64,000 nucleotides of DNA, from assembly GCF_040802235.1 (NCBI RefSeq), contig NC_133169.1, forward strand, positions 47,065,034 to 47,129,033, given 5' to 3'. Below, one piece after another: positions 49,746 to 60,446 of the stretch (position 1 is its first letter; each line of letters opens with the position of its first letter). The notes beneath the pieces were generated by a model. The model ran no database searches. It was given only the letters and a program-made list of their open reading frames with translations, and was not told the DNA's origin. Both the position numbers and the translations under genes were made by a program. Origin of the DNA: Manis javanica. Its lineage: Eukaryota; Chordata; Mammalia; Pholidota; Manidae.

Positions 49746-50439
49746 GACTGACTCTAACGCAATTCCTTGAGTTTCATGGAAGCAGTTTAGTGCATATTTA
49801 ACTTGAGGTCATGGATAGTGTCTGTGGCATATGCCAAACCTTTATTTGAAGCTGACAACATTCCAGGAATTGTCCTAATGCTCACCACATTCCGTCCTTC
49901 CCAGGAGCCTATAAGGTACCTCAGCTTACTTTGTTCTTTTACATGATAAAAGCTTCAGGTTCTCAGAGTATCTGCCTAATGCCACAAACCAAGCAGGGTG
50001 AGAACTCATTTCAGCCCATGATTGGGCCCTGCAGGCTGTGCCTCTGCCTCAGGTCTCTTGACAGCATGGCCTCCCCCCCATGGGGGACGACCTGGTGTTG
50101 GGCACCCAATTTCAGCTTTCCTGAGGAACTATAAATATGATGGAGACACTTGTTTCCAGTATTTTATAAACCTCAGAAATCAACTCAAAGTAATCAGGAT
50201 ATATATATATATATATATTCCTTTGTCCACAAATAGTTGGAAAACAAAAATTCCTAACATTGCAATGTATACTGCATTTCCTAATATACTGAGTACATAC
50301 ATGACATATAAAGAGATTAAGGGAAAATATACTTGATTTTCTACTTAAATACAGATGACAGGTAAACATTTGATGAAATATTTTTAACAACTAATAGAAT
50401 GTGTCAGAAGCAGAATAATGCAAAATAATAATTACTCTT

Positions 50440-50645
50440 TGCTCTTGCAATTCCCTGTAGTTCTGTGGCTGAAACCACCATTTGTTGACGTTATTCGTCT
50501 CACCCGGATGGGCTGATGGCGCATGTCCCGGTTAAGTGTACAAAGGAAGCAAGAGAGTGACATCATCCCTGGAGTTACTATGCCCGCTGAGGGAGTGGCT
50601 TCTTTTTATGACAAATCTCCTCTGAGACTATAAATAGGAATGCAA
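50440..50645 (-). promoter_or_regulatory. Distal conserved block about 3.2 kb upstream of OR-D
   Basis: On the minus strand it reads 'cattcctatttatagtctc', a CRE-like TGATGTCA, 'cagcccatccgggtgaga' and then an AT-rich part; the same order is found at 58,560-58,760 upstream of OR-E. Several CpGs are present. The block is absent from the OR-C unit, which is cut off at 32,957. A distal promoter is a reasonable but untested reading. Confidence 0.4.
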
Positions 50646-51778
50646 TGAAAGGAGCTACAGAAGCCATTGGGTAGCCCTGCTGTGATTGTTTTGTTTCTCT
50701 CTCATGTCTTTAAAGAAAATTTCTTACTGTTAATCACAATACACATCCAAAACTTAATATTGATAATAATCACAAATACCAACTCATGTAAATCCTTAGC
50801 TATGAAAAGTAATTTCATATATATATGTATACATATACTTTATCATTTAAAGTTCAAGTAAAATTGTGAATAACTCGTTTTTCTTTTTTGCTGATAAAGA
50901 ATTTGAAACTAATAGTTCAACTGATTTTTCAAAGACAATACCACTAGTCAGTACTCTGGTTGAAAGTAAAACTAAGTTCATTTCCTTCACATCTTTCTCA
51001 TGATCTCTGTTCTTTAGATTACTGATTTGTATATTTTATTCTGTTCTTTACATGAAATCCATGTTAATTTAATGCTACCTCATTTTTTCATTTTTTTCCA
51101 ATTTTTATTTTTAAATTTATTCATATTGTTGATATATAATTGGCATACATCCTGTAAGTTTAAGATTTGTAATAGGATGAATTGTTTTGGTATATGTGGC
51201 AAAGTATTAACCACAAAAGATTAGTTAATATAGCCTTCAACTGATATTATCAATTTGTTGTTGCTGTGGTGAGAAAATAGTTCTATCCTCATTGGAATTT
51301 TCAAGTATGCAGTGTAATATTTTACATTATAGCCACCATGATGTAGCTAACATGTATAAGTTATGTTGATTTGATAAACATTATTGATAAATTATTAGAA
51401 GTATGCTTTACCTAACACTTCCATCACTTCTCATAATTATGATTTGTTTTGGTTAGAACATTTAAGACCTCTTTGAACAAATTTTGGTTAAATAATGAGC
51501 TGTTTATCAAAATCATGATGCTGTGTATTAGACACTTAGAATTTACTAATCTTTTAATTGACAAATACCTCCTCATTTATTCTACCTGCAGCCCCTGATA
51601 ACAACCACTGTATTTTTGCTTTTGTGATTTTGTCTTTCTTAGATTCCATATACAAGAGAAATCATACAATTTGTCTGCCTCTGTTTGACTTATTATATTT
51701 AACATAAGTAAAAGGGTTCATCCAAGTTGTTGCAAATGCAGGATTTCCTTCTTTTTCATGGCTGAATAATTCTCCATT
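50646..51778 (-). mobile_element. Old L1 3' region, antisense, with unassigned AT-rich lead
   Basis: Up to about 51,050 nothing is recognised. From 51,060 the sequence resembles the reverse complement of an L1 3' untranslated region ('ttgatatataattggcatac', 'gtaataggatgaattgttttgg', 'ggctgaataattctccattg'). The same L1 continues after the Tigger1 at 54,159. Confidence 0.65.
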
Positions 51779-51853
51779 GTCTATATCTGTATCTGTATCA
51801 TTATATCTATTTATCCATATCTATATCTATATCTATGTCCATATCTATATCTA
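51779..51853. repeat. (TATATC)n microsatellite
   Basis: An imperfect run of tatatc/tgtatc units lies where the antisense L1 is interrupted, directly before the Tigger1 terminal repeat. Confidence 0.85.
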
Positions 51854-54156
51854 CAAGCATACCTCACTTTACCATGCTTCACTTTATTGCGATTCACAGA
51901 TTTTGTGTTTCTTATATGTTGGAAGTTTGTGACATTCCATTGACCAACCATTAACTCTATTTATCAAACAGAATTTGCTCATTTTGTTCTGTGTCAAATT
52001 ACACTAAATCTCACAGTATTACATACTCTTTTATTACAAGTATATTTCTGAGGATGATCTTTGATTCAGTGAACTTTGATGTTACCATTGTCATTGTTTT
52101 GGGGTGACATGAATCACTATATAACATGTAAAAATTAACCAGCAAATATTTTTGTGTTCTGAATCCTACACCAACCAGTGGTTACACATCTCTCTCCCAC
52201 TCCTCAGGATTTCCTATCACCTACATGACAATAATTAAGTTAGTCCAATTAATAAATATACAATGGCCTCTAAATATGCAAGTGAAAGGAAGAGTTGCAT
52301 TTGTCTCAATTTAATTCAAAAGCTGGAAGCGAGAGCATAGAGTAAGAAATTCATGTTCAAAGAGATAATGGGCCACAGTCAGGCATCAAGTACCACAGTC
52401 ATCCAAGGTGTGGATGAAAAGGAAACGTTTTTGAGGGAATGGGAAGTGACAGTCCAGGGGACACACTGCATTTAGCAGAAAGAAAAACAACCTTATTTGT
52501 TATGGAGAAAATATCAGCAGTCTGGACAGATGATCAGCCACACATTCCTTACACCAAAGCCTAATCCAGATCAAAGCCTTAATTCTCTCCATTTATGTGA
52601 AGACTGAGAGGTGAGGAACCTGAAGGAGACAGCGTTGAAGCTAGAAGATGTGTGTTTATAACACTTAAGGGAAGCAGCAATCTCCAGGATGTAAAAGGAC
52701 ATGTTGATGCAGCAGTTGCTGCTGTACAAGTAAGAAGTTATCCAGAAGTTAAGACGATTAATGAAGTGGCAACACAAAACAACAGATTTTCAGTGGGGAT
52801 GAAATAATCTACGTTGGAAAGAGATGCCATTTGGGATTTTCATAGCTAGAATGGAGAAATCAACGTTTGGCTTTAAGGCTTTAAATCTTCAAAGGAAGGA
52901 CTGATTCTCTCGCTTATTTAGAAATAAGGCAGCTGGGAGATTAAGTTGAAACCATAGCTCATTTACCATTCTGAAAATGCTGAATCTACTCTGCCTTTGC
53001 TCTATAAATGAAATAAAGCTCAGATGATAACACATTTGTTTATAACATGGTTTACTAAGTACTTAAAACCACTGTTGAGACATGTTGCTGATATAAAAAG
53101 ATTCCTTTCAAAATATTCCTTATCATTGACAATCCACCATGTGACCCAAGTTCTGTGTTTGAGATTTTCAAGACCTATGTTGTTTTCATGCTGCAAACAC
53201 AGCAACCATCTGCAGTCCATGGATCAAGAAGTAATTTTGAATTTTAAGTCCTATTGAAGAGATACATTTGGCAAAACTATGGTTGCCATAGACAGTGATT
53301 CCCTGATGGATTTAAGCAAAGTAAATTAAAAATTCTCTGGCAATAATTCACTGTTCTATATGCTATTAAGAACATTCGTAATTCATGGGAAGGAGTCAAA
53401 ATATCAGTATAACAAGAGTTTGGAAATAATTGATTGCAATCAACTTGAGTGAATATAAAGGGTTCAAGACTTTGGCTTAGGAAGCAAACACAGAAGTTGT
53501 GAAAACAGCAGAGGAGCTAGAATTAGGAGTGGAGTTCTGAAGATGTGATTGAATGGCTATAATCTTGTGATAAAATTTGAATCCATGAGGAGTTGCTTGT
53601 TATGCATGAGCAAAGAAAGTTATTCCTTAACATGGAATCTATTCCTGGTGAAGATGTGAAGATTGTTTAGCTGACAACAAAAAATTTAGAATATTACATA
53701 CACTTGATTGATATAGCAGTGACAGAGTTTAAGAGATTGATTCCAATTTCAAAAAAATTCTACTGTGGGTAAAATGCTATGAAACAGCATCCAAGAATAC
53801 AGAGAAATAACTCATAAAAAGAATAGCCAAACAATGCATCATTTCATTTTTATCTTCATTCAATAAATTACCACTCATCCCCAACATTCAACAACCACCA
53901 ACCTAATCAGTCAGCAGTCAAAACTATCAAGGCAAGATCCTCCACCAGCAAAAAGACTACAGTTCTCTGAAACTCAGAGAATGGTTAGCATTTTTTAACA
54001 ATAAATTGTTTTCTAATTGAGATACATATACGGTGAAGTGAAAACATTTTTTTGTGCACTGGTCAAATAAAAAATAGACTTAACTTGCTTAACTGTAATA
54101 TTTGCTATATTTCAGTCATATGAAACAATACACCCAATATCTCTTAGGTATGCCTG
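51854..54156 (+). mobile_element. Tigger1 DNA transposon, nearly full length
   Basis: The element is 2,303 bases (the consensus I recall is about 2.4 kb) with both terminal repeats: CAAGCATACCTCAC at the left and AGGTATGCCTG at the right, each next to TA (51,852-51,853 and 54,157-54,158), the duplicated target of Tc1/mariner-like transposons. Inside, in order, are the internal Tigger1 phrases: a 'ttgttttggggtgacatgaa' region (52,095), 'aatggcctctaaatatgc' (52,264), 'caaagcctaatccagatcaa' (52,555), 'acaacagattttcagtgggg' (52,778), 'ccatggatcaagaagtaatt' (53,217) and 'ctcatcatagtgg'-type end sequence. The transposase frame, CENP-B-like in this family, is broken by many stops. It is inserted in an antisense old L1, so it is younger than that L1. 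Confidence 0.95.
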
Positions 54157-54158
54157 TA

Positions 54159-54532
54159 TTTCTATGACTATCCCCATCCTTAATTGTCTGTACATCTCCC
54201 ATCTTATTTATCTGTTCATTTATAGACACTTATCTTCTTCTATATGTTAGCTATTGCAAACAATGCTGCAATAAACATGAGAGTGAATATATGTCTTCAG
54301 TAACTTCTATTTACTTGGACACATACTGAAAATTGGGTTTACTGGATCACGTGGTAGATCTATTTTTAATTTTTTAAGAAACTCAATGTTGTTTACCATA
54401 GTGGATTTACTCATTTATATTCCCACCAAGAGTTTACAAGTATTCAGTTATTTTCACATAACAGATGTGCGATAATATCCCAATATAGTTTTGATTTGCA
54501 CTTCCATGATGACTAGTGATGCTAAGCATCTC
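54159..54532 (-). mobile_element. Old antisense L1 resumes after Tigger1
   Basis: The reverse complement of an L1 3' region continues: 'gctattgcaaacaatgctgc' then 'aataaacatgagagtg' and 'gggtttactggatcac' are typical antisense L1 phrases, continuing from 51,778. Confidence 0.8.
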
Positions 54533-54835
54533 TTTTTTTTTTCTTTTTTTGAGAGGGCATCTCTCATATTTATTGATCAAATGGTTGTTAACAACAATAA
54601 AATTCTGTATAGGGGAGTCAATGCTCAATGCACAATCACTAATCCACCCAAGCCTAATTCTCGTCAGTCTCCAATCTTCTGAAGCATAACGAACAAGTTC
54701 TTACATGGTGAACAAATTCTTACATAGTGAATAAGTTCTTACATGGTGAACAGTACAAGGGCAGTCATCACAGAAACTTTCCGTTTTGATCACGTATTAT
54801 GAACTATAAACAATCAGGTCAAATATGAAAAATAT
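54533..54835 (-). mobile_element. Retroposed tail of an unclassified repeat
   Basis: About 300 bases interrupt the antisense L1, which resumes at 54,836 ('cttgccatttgtatgtc'). The insert begins with a T-rich run (54,533-54,550), so it is an A-tailed retroposon on the minus strand. Reading that way it ends with 'gatcaataaatatgagag' and 'atgccctctc' followed by A's, which gives an AATAAA about 20 bases before the tail, as in a processed RNA. No protein match is seen. I recall very similar multicopy sequence from pangolin assemblies, but cannot name the family. Confidence 0.7.
54691..54747. repeat. 19-bp tandem repeat, three copies
   Basis: The units gaacaagttcttacatggt, gaacaaattcttacatagt and gaataagttcttacatggt follow each other at 54,691, 54,710 and 54,729 inside the retroposed tail. 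Confidence 0.92.
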
Positions 54836-55800
54836 ACTTGCCATTTGTATGTCTTTGGAGAATATCTATTTGGTTTCTTTTCCTAATTTTAAATCAGATT
54901 CTTTGCATTTTTGCTATTGATTTGTATAAGGTATTTTTATGTTTTGGATATTAACCCCTTTTCTGATACACAGTTTCCATATATTTTCTCCCAATGTATA
55001 GATCAAGGCCAGATCCTCCACCAGCAAAAGATTACAGTTCTCTGAAACTCCGCTTTTGGTGATTTCTGATTTTATTTCTGAGAAACATTTTAAATTTTGC
55101 AGTTTCATTCATATATATTTGCTTTCTTTGCTTGTACTTTTTGTGTCATGTCCCCTAAACCTATGTCAATGAACTTTACCTGTGAGTTTTCTCCATGACT
55201 TTTCATAGTATCATCTCTTATATGTAAGTGCATAATCCATTTCTAGTTATATTCAGAGTGGTGTATGATAAGAGTGTGGTTTCCCTGTTTTTGCATCTGG
55301 ATATCCAGTTTCCTCAGTACCACTTATTTAAAATAATATCTTTCCAACTGAGTATTCTTGGCTCCTTTTTTCAAATATTAGGTGATTTATCTCTGGGCTC
55401 TCTATTCTGCTCTTCTGTTCTATTGGTGCTTATGTCTGCTTTCATGCCAGTGCCATACTATCTTGATTTATTTTGCTTTGAAATATAGGTTGAAATTGGG
55501 AAGCCTACTGTCCAGCTTTTTTTTTAATGGATTGCTTTGGTTATTTAGGGTTTTTTGTGGTTCCACTCTATTTTTAAGATTGTTTTTTGTATATCCGTGA
55601 AACATGTCATTGGAATTTTGGTAGGGATTGCATTGAACGTAGAGGTAGCTTTGTATACTAGCTTTTAACAATAACAGTTGTTCCCATCAATGAACATGGG
55701 ATATCTTTGGATTAATTTCGGTTTATCTAATTTCCTTCATCAATGTCTTCATTGTATAGGTATTTCATTCTTGGCTAAAATTATTCCTAGCAGAAAAGCC
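54836..55800 (-). mobile_element. Old L1 ORF2/3' region, antisense
   Basis: The sequence continues with antisense L1 phrases ('ttatatgtaagtgcataatcc', 'ttcatgccagtgccatac', 'attgcattgaacgtagag'). A 49-base patch at 55,002-55,050 does not belong to L1 (see separate entry). Confidence 0.75.
55002..55050 (+). other. Short patch copied from the neighbouring Tigger1
   Basis: These 49 bases match 53,926-53,975 in the Tigger1 with three differences (one of them a single-base gap). The stretch 'cagttctctgaaactc' is shared although the Tigger1 consensus, as I recall it, reads differently there, so the source is this particular Tigger1 copy. There are no terminal repeats or A tail. Confidence 0.85.
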
Positions 55801-55814
55801 TAATTGTACATCTA

Positions 55815-56318
55815 TGGATGAACATATTAAGAACATTTTGGACATATAAAGAATTATCATCCAGCCACGGAAGAGAATATCCTTCTATTTGCAACTACAT
55901 GGAAGAAACTTGGAGGCATCATTCTATGTGAAATAGGTCAAATAGATAAATACAGATGCTCTGTGATCTTATTTAATGGGGAACAAAAAAAACTTGTAGA
56001 AACACAGCAGACAGGTGTTTGCCAGGTGCAGGGTAATGAGTGATGATGGTCACAGTCCACAAACTTCCATTTAAGAAGATAATAAGTTCTTGGGGTGTAT
56101 ATAGAGCCTGGTGACTATAATTAACCATCTATATCGTATAAATGAATGTTGTACAAGTCTAGAACTTAAAACTTCACTTCTAAGAAAGAATAGTTAACTA
56201 TGGGAAGTATAGATATGTTAACTAACTATATCATTGTAATAATTTTGAATACATACATACAATCTTTATGTTATACTTGATAAGGTAATGCAATATTATA
56301 TGTCAATTATATATATTT
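55815..56318 (+). mobile_element. L1 3'-UTR fragment, sense
   Basis: The phrases 'ttggaggcatcattctatgtg', 'gaaataggtcaaatag', 'gcctggtgactataatt' and 'gcaatattatatgtcaatta' occur in the order of old L1 3' untranslated regions on the plus strand. It directly follows antisense ORF2, an inverted arrangement. Confidence 0.7.
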
Positions 56319-56336
56319 TTTTGAGAGGGCATCTCT
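56319..56336 (-). other. Stub of the 54.5 kb retroposon end
   Basis: The sequence tttttttgagagggcatct is identical to the start of the insert at 54,542-54,560. Only about 15-20 bases are present before L1 sequence returns, so it is either an extremely truncated insertion or a chance match. Confidence 0.4.
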
Positions 56337-57770
56337 TGGGAAAATATTGAAAAACTAAGATTTATTTCTGAAATATTTAATTTTTGGTGCTATTGTAAAT
56401 GGGATTTTTATTTATTTTCAATTAATTTAATATTAACATATAGAAATGCAACTGATTTTTGTATGATGATTTCATATTCTAAACTTTTACTGAATTTCTT
56501 ATTAGATCAAACTTTTTTGGGGGGTCTTTAAGAATTTTTATACATAACAATATATCAGTAAAAAAACGACTTTATTTTTTTCTGACTCTGAAGACTTTAA
56601 TTGTTTTTCCTATGTAATTGCTCTGGCTAACACAACCAGTACTATACTGAATAGGAGAGGTGAGACTGGGCACTTTTGCCTTGTTCTTGTTGTTAGAGAA
56701 AAAGATTTCGACTTTTACTGTTGACTATGACATTCGCTGTAAGTTTACATTATATTCCCTTTACTATGTTGGTACATATTACTGTGTATGCAAATTAATG
56801 AGAATTTTTAACATGAACGTAACTGGAATTTTAAATGTTTTATTATATGCACTGAGACGACCACATTTAAAATTTCAAACTATTTATTTGGTGCATCATT
56901 TTGGTAGATCTGTGTATACTGTTGCATCCTGGAAATGCAAAGACAAATCCCACTTCATCACTGTGTATGATCCTTTTAATGTGTTGTTAAAAATCAGTTG
57001 CTAGTATCTTGCTGAGAATTTTTGCGTATATATTCTTCAGGCATTTTAGCATGCATTTTCATCTTGTAATATTCTATTATGGTATTGTTACAAGGGTAGC
57101 TCTGTTTCTGCAAAACAAATTTGGGAGTGTTTTTTCTTCAGTTTTTAATAAGAGTTTGAGAATAATTGACATTAATTTTTTTAAATGAGAGAATTAATCT
57201 GTGAAGCATAATCATCTTTGGCCTTTCTTTGTGGGGTGTTTCTGGTCACTGAATCAATGTCCCTCCTACCAGAGTATTCAGATTTCTACTTCTTCATGGT
57301 TTAAACATTGTATGCCATATGTTTTGGGGAGCTTATCTTGTATATGAGAAATTTACCTTTTCTTTGAGGCTGTCCAATTTGTTGGCATCTAAATTATCAC
57401 AGTAGTCTCTAATGAGCCTACATATTTTGTGGTATTAGTGGTAATGCCTCCTATTTCATTCATTATTTTATTAATTTATATCCTCTCTCTTTTTCTTACT
57501 AAGCCTAGCTAAAGGATACTCAATTTTGCTTATTTTATTAATAAATATGTTCTTCATTTCATTGACTTTTTTTAGCCTCTCAGTAATTTCTGCTCTAATC
57601 TTTAGTTCCTTTCTTCCAGCTTTGGACTTAGTTTGTGATTTTTCTAGTTCCATGAGGGGTAAAATTTCATTGTATATTTAGTATCTTTCTTCTTTCTGAA
57701 TGTAGACTTACATTAGTACGAATTTCCCTCCAAGCACTGCTTTTTCTGCAGCTCACAATTTTGCTATGGT
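56337..57770 (-). mobile_element. Old L1 ORF2, antisense
   Basis: Antisense ORF2 phrases occur in order: 'gaataggagaggtgagactgg' region (56,650), 'ctgagaatttttgcgtat' (57,010), 'ttattaatttatatcctc' (57,470) and 'ttggacttagtttgtgattt' (57,622). The frame is decayed. Confidence 0.75.
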
Positions 57771-57774
57771 TTGT

Positions 57775-58075
57775 TTACACCTTAAACTTAACTGTGCAGT
57801 GTGGTGACTATAGTTTAAAATAGTGTATTGCATTCTTGAAAGTTCCAAGGAGAAGAGAGCTATAATGTTCTCACTGTAACAATGACAACAAAATGGAAAT
57901 TATGTCAGTTGAAGGATATATTAAGTAACCTTACTGTAGTAAATTTTTTTCAATATAAACTCATATCAAATAATCACATTATGCATACTAAAGTTTTATA
58001 AAGTTTTATGTCATTGTATCTCACTAAACCTGAAAAATATTTTTAAAATAAAAAGGATTTGAAAATGTTGAAAAA
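57775..58075 (+). mobile_element. L1 3'-UTR fragment, sense
   Basis: 'gtgtggtgactatagttt' near 57,800, 'gtattgcattcttgaaag' and the A-rich end near 58,050-58,075 are typical of the sense-strand end of an old L1. It directly abuts antisense ORF2, a second inverted junction. Confidence 0.65.
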
Positions 58076-58559
58076 ATAAATAGAAGAAACATTAAATTAA
58101 CATAGAGTCTATGTGAATAACAGAAGGTATATAATCAGTAATGTAATGAACACTGATCAAGACAAAGATGGGGAGATGGTTTCACTTTTAGTTTCAAATA
58201 TAGTACTGATTATTGGTATTCTTTTTGACAAGCCAATTGAACTATTAGTTTCAGCTTTTATATTAGGGGAAGAAGAATAGAAAAAAACAGTATTTCACAA
58301 ATTTTCATTCAGCTTTAATGAGAAAAATTCTCTATATTTATGTATCTTTGTATATGTAGTCACACATGCATAAAAGTATATTTTGTAAAATGAAAATAAT
58401 CTATGGATTTAACTCATATTTCATAGGTGAGAATTTATTAGTAATGGGATTTGTGATTATTGTTACTACAGGTTAAGATTTTGATACATATTGAGATTAA
58501 CAATAAAAGTTGTTTTAAAGATATCAGACAAAAAAAATGCAAGGGTAGTATATCCATGA

Positions 58560-58760
58560 GCTTCCTTAGCTCTCTTAATTGCATTCCTCTTTCTAGGTCT
58601 CAGAGGGAATTAATCAAAAGAAAAACCATTCACTCAGTCGGCATAATTAAACCAGGCATGATGTCGCTCTCCTACTTCTCTTTGTGCACTTAACCTGGAC
58701 ACGCTCCTTCAGCCCATCTGGGTGAGATGAGCAACATCATATGATGGAGGGTTAACCAGA
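58560..58760 (+). promoter_or_regulatory. Distal conserved block about 3.3 kb upstream of OR-E
   Basis: This is the counterpart of 50,645-50,440. In order it has 'cattcctctttctaggtctc', a TGATGTCG element where the other copy has TGATGTCA, and 'cagcccatctgggtgaga'. As OR genes usually have a small noncoding first exon a few kilobases upstream, this is one candidate promoter. Confidence 0.4.
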
Positions 58761-59504
58761 AAAACAGAAAGAACTGTGAGATCAAAGGGTAATTATTGTT
58801 TTGACTTATTCTTCTGCTTCTGCACATTCTATTAGTTGCCAAAAATATTTCCTCAAATTTTTACCTATCATCTGTTTTTAAGAAGAAAGGCAAATGTACA
58901 TTTCTTCTTAAAATCTTCATGTAACATGTATTTACAGCAATGTATTAGGAAATGGGCTTTTGTTTTCCAATTATTTTGGACAAAAGAATACAAATCCTTC
59001 CTCCTTTATTGGGTGCTGCCTTTCACTCCCCTTAGACTGAAATTTTACAACAGATGTACTGATTTACTTTGAGTAGGGACAATTTCTGAAGGTTAGAAAA
59101 TGCTAAAAAACAATCCCCTTCATATTTTTGTTTCCCTAAAGAAATGGACAGTGCATGACTTCACCAATGTTGTTTACTGTGGAGGGAAGACTGTTTCCCC
59201 AAGAATTCTGAGGCAGTCACAGCCTTTGGATTCAAATCTTGGACTGAAACACAGGTTCTTAACTCCGCTTAGTTGCATGGTGTTAGGCAGACCCTGAGAT
59301 GCTGAATCTTTTAATGTGGAAAAGGAGAAAATTAGGATTCGGTACTTCACAGAAGCTCTTGGGAAAGAAGTGTAGTAAAACAGTTGAGTAGTTGCTTCAA
59401 ATAAACATTTGATATTCTACCAGAACTGAGTGATTTCCCAATTAAACATGCACTAAGTTGTTTACATGAAACTGTAGGAATTACACTAGCAGAAAGTAAG
59501 CAAG

Positions 59505-59720
59505 TATGTGGGAGAAACAGCCGCCATGCCTGATACAGAGTGTTCCTCACTTGCCTGTTGGTCCAGGTGGGCTGCTTACTGTGGCTCAATGACAGTTACC
59601 CCAGTTACCAGAGTATAGCGGAGGTTTCCCTGGCACCTGCCACGCGCCTCCCTGGTCTTCCTCCGTTCACTCTGCAAGCAGTTTGAAGGTATTCACTCGG
59701 ACTGTACACTGAGCTGGTCT
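59505..59720 (+). promoter_or_regulatory. Conserved noncoding block about 2.4 kb upstream of OR-E
   Basis: This is the third copy of the block upstream of OR-C and OR-D, with a kept 'ggtgggctgcttactgtgg' core and a similar distance to the ATG. Candidate 5' exon or promoter. Confidence 0.4.
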
Positions 59721-60377
59721 TTGCTTCACTTTGGCTGCATGTGTAGACTTGGTCAGCAGGTATATTTTGCAATTTATCTCTCTCTGTTTTTAAATTATGC
59801 ACAGAGCTCAGAATCCATCTACCATTAAGGGTGGGATTTCACAGAAAGGTTATAATTTTTTAGTGTAATATATCCCAGATTTGTTAGATATTTATATCAA
59901 GAAATCAAAATCACTTACAGTATTCTCTACTGCTTTGGCACCGTAGACCTGGGAATGTTAGTAAACTGAATATTGAAATTATTGCAAGAAAATAAAATAT
60001 ATGTGAAATTTGGAAATTCCTTCTGAAATATCCCCTCATCATAGCTATCTCTAAATTCTTTCCATAAAGAAGAGCCAAATATTTCCTTCCTGCTACTAAG
60101 GACTTTTGATATTTAACCTTTGTCATATTATAAATTGAAAACCTGCAAATGTTTTATCTATGGCAGAGAAATGGTAGATGAATCTATTACTGATTGATTC
60201 TCTTAAGAAAGGCCAGAGGATATGTGCATCTATTATTTATTTATTTATTTATTTATTTTGTAGGCATTTAAAAATTCCACACAAATCACATTTATATATT
60301 TGTCCCTATACACACTGCAACCTCCTTAAGTGCAACCAAGTTTAGCTTGTGTTTGATCTTCAGCGTCTGTAACACAG

Positions 60378-60446
60378 AGGCGGGGCGTGCGCAGTCAGGG
60401 GAGGGTCGGCAGCGGTGTGCAGTCTGCCTCTGCGTCTGCGTTTCCA
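60378..60446 (+). promoter_or_regulatory. CpG-dense segment upstream of OR-E
   Basis: About 70 bases with some eight CpGs, starting at a GC-box-like 'gaggcggggcgtgcgc', stand in otherwise AT-rich DNA 1.5 kb before the intact receptor. The aligned positions in OR-C (33,850-33,900) are not CpG-rich, and in OR-D (48,850-48,900) only mildly G+C-rich. Whether it is a promoter is unknown. Confidence 0.4.

Larger units (their letters stand above)
47365..50645 (-). repeat. Duplicated 5' flank of OR-D
   Basis: On the minus strand this 3.3 kb aligns with the OR-E 5' flank (58,520-61,901) over its whole length and with the OR-C flank (32,958-35,376) only to 49,745. It has no protein-coding gene. The stretch at 48,040-48,260 is particularly well kept relative to 34,490-34,710. 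Confidence 0.82.

Noticed and set aside
50190-50220. TATA-rich run as a promoter
   Set aside because: It is a simple (AT)n microsatellite with no other promoter feature.
52571-52777. Minus-strand frame inside Tigger1
   Set aside because: It is the complement of the decayed transposase; the sense of the element is plus.
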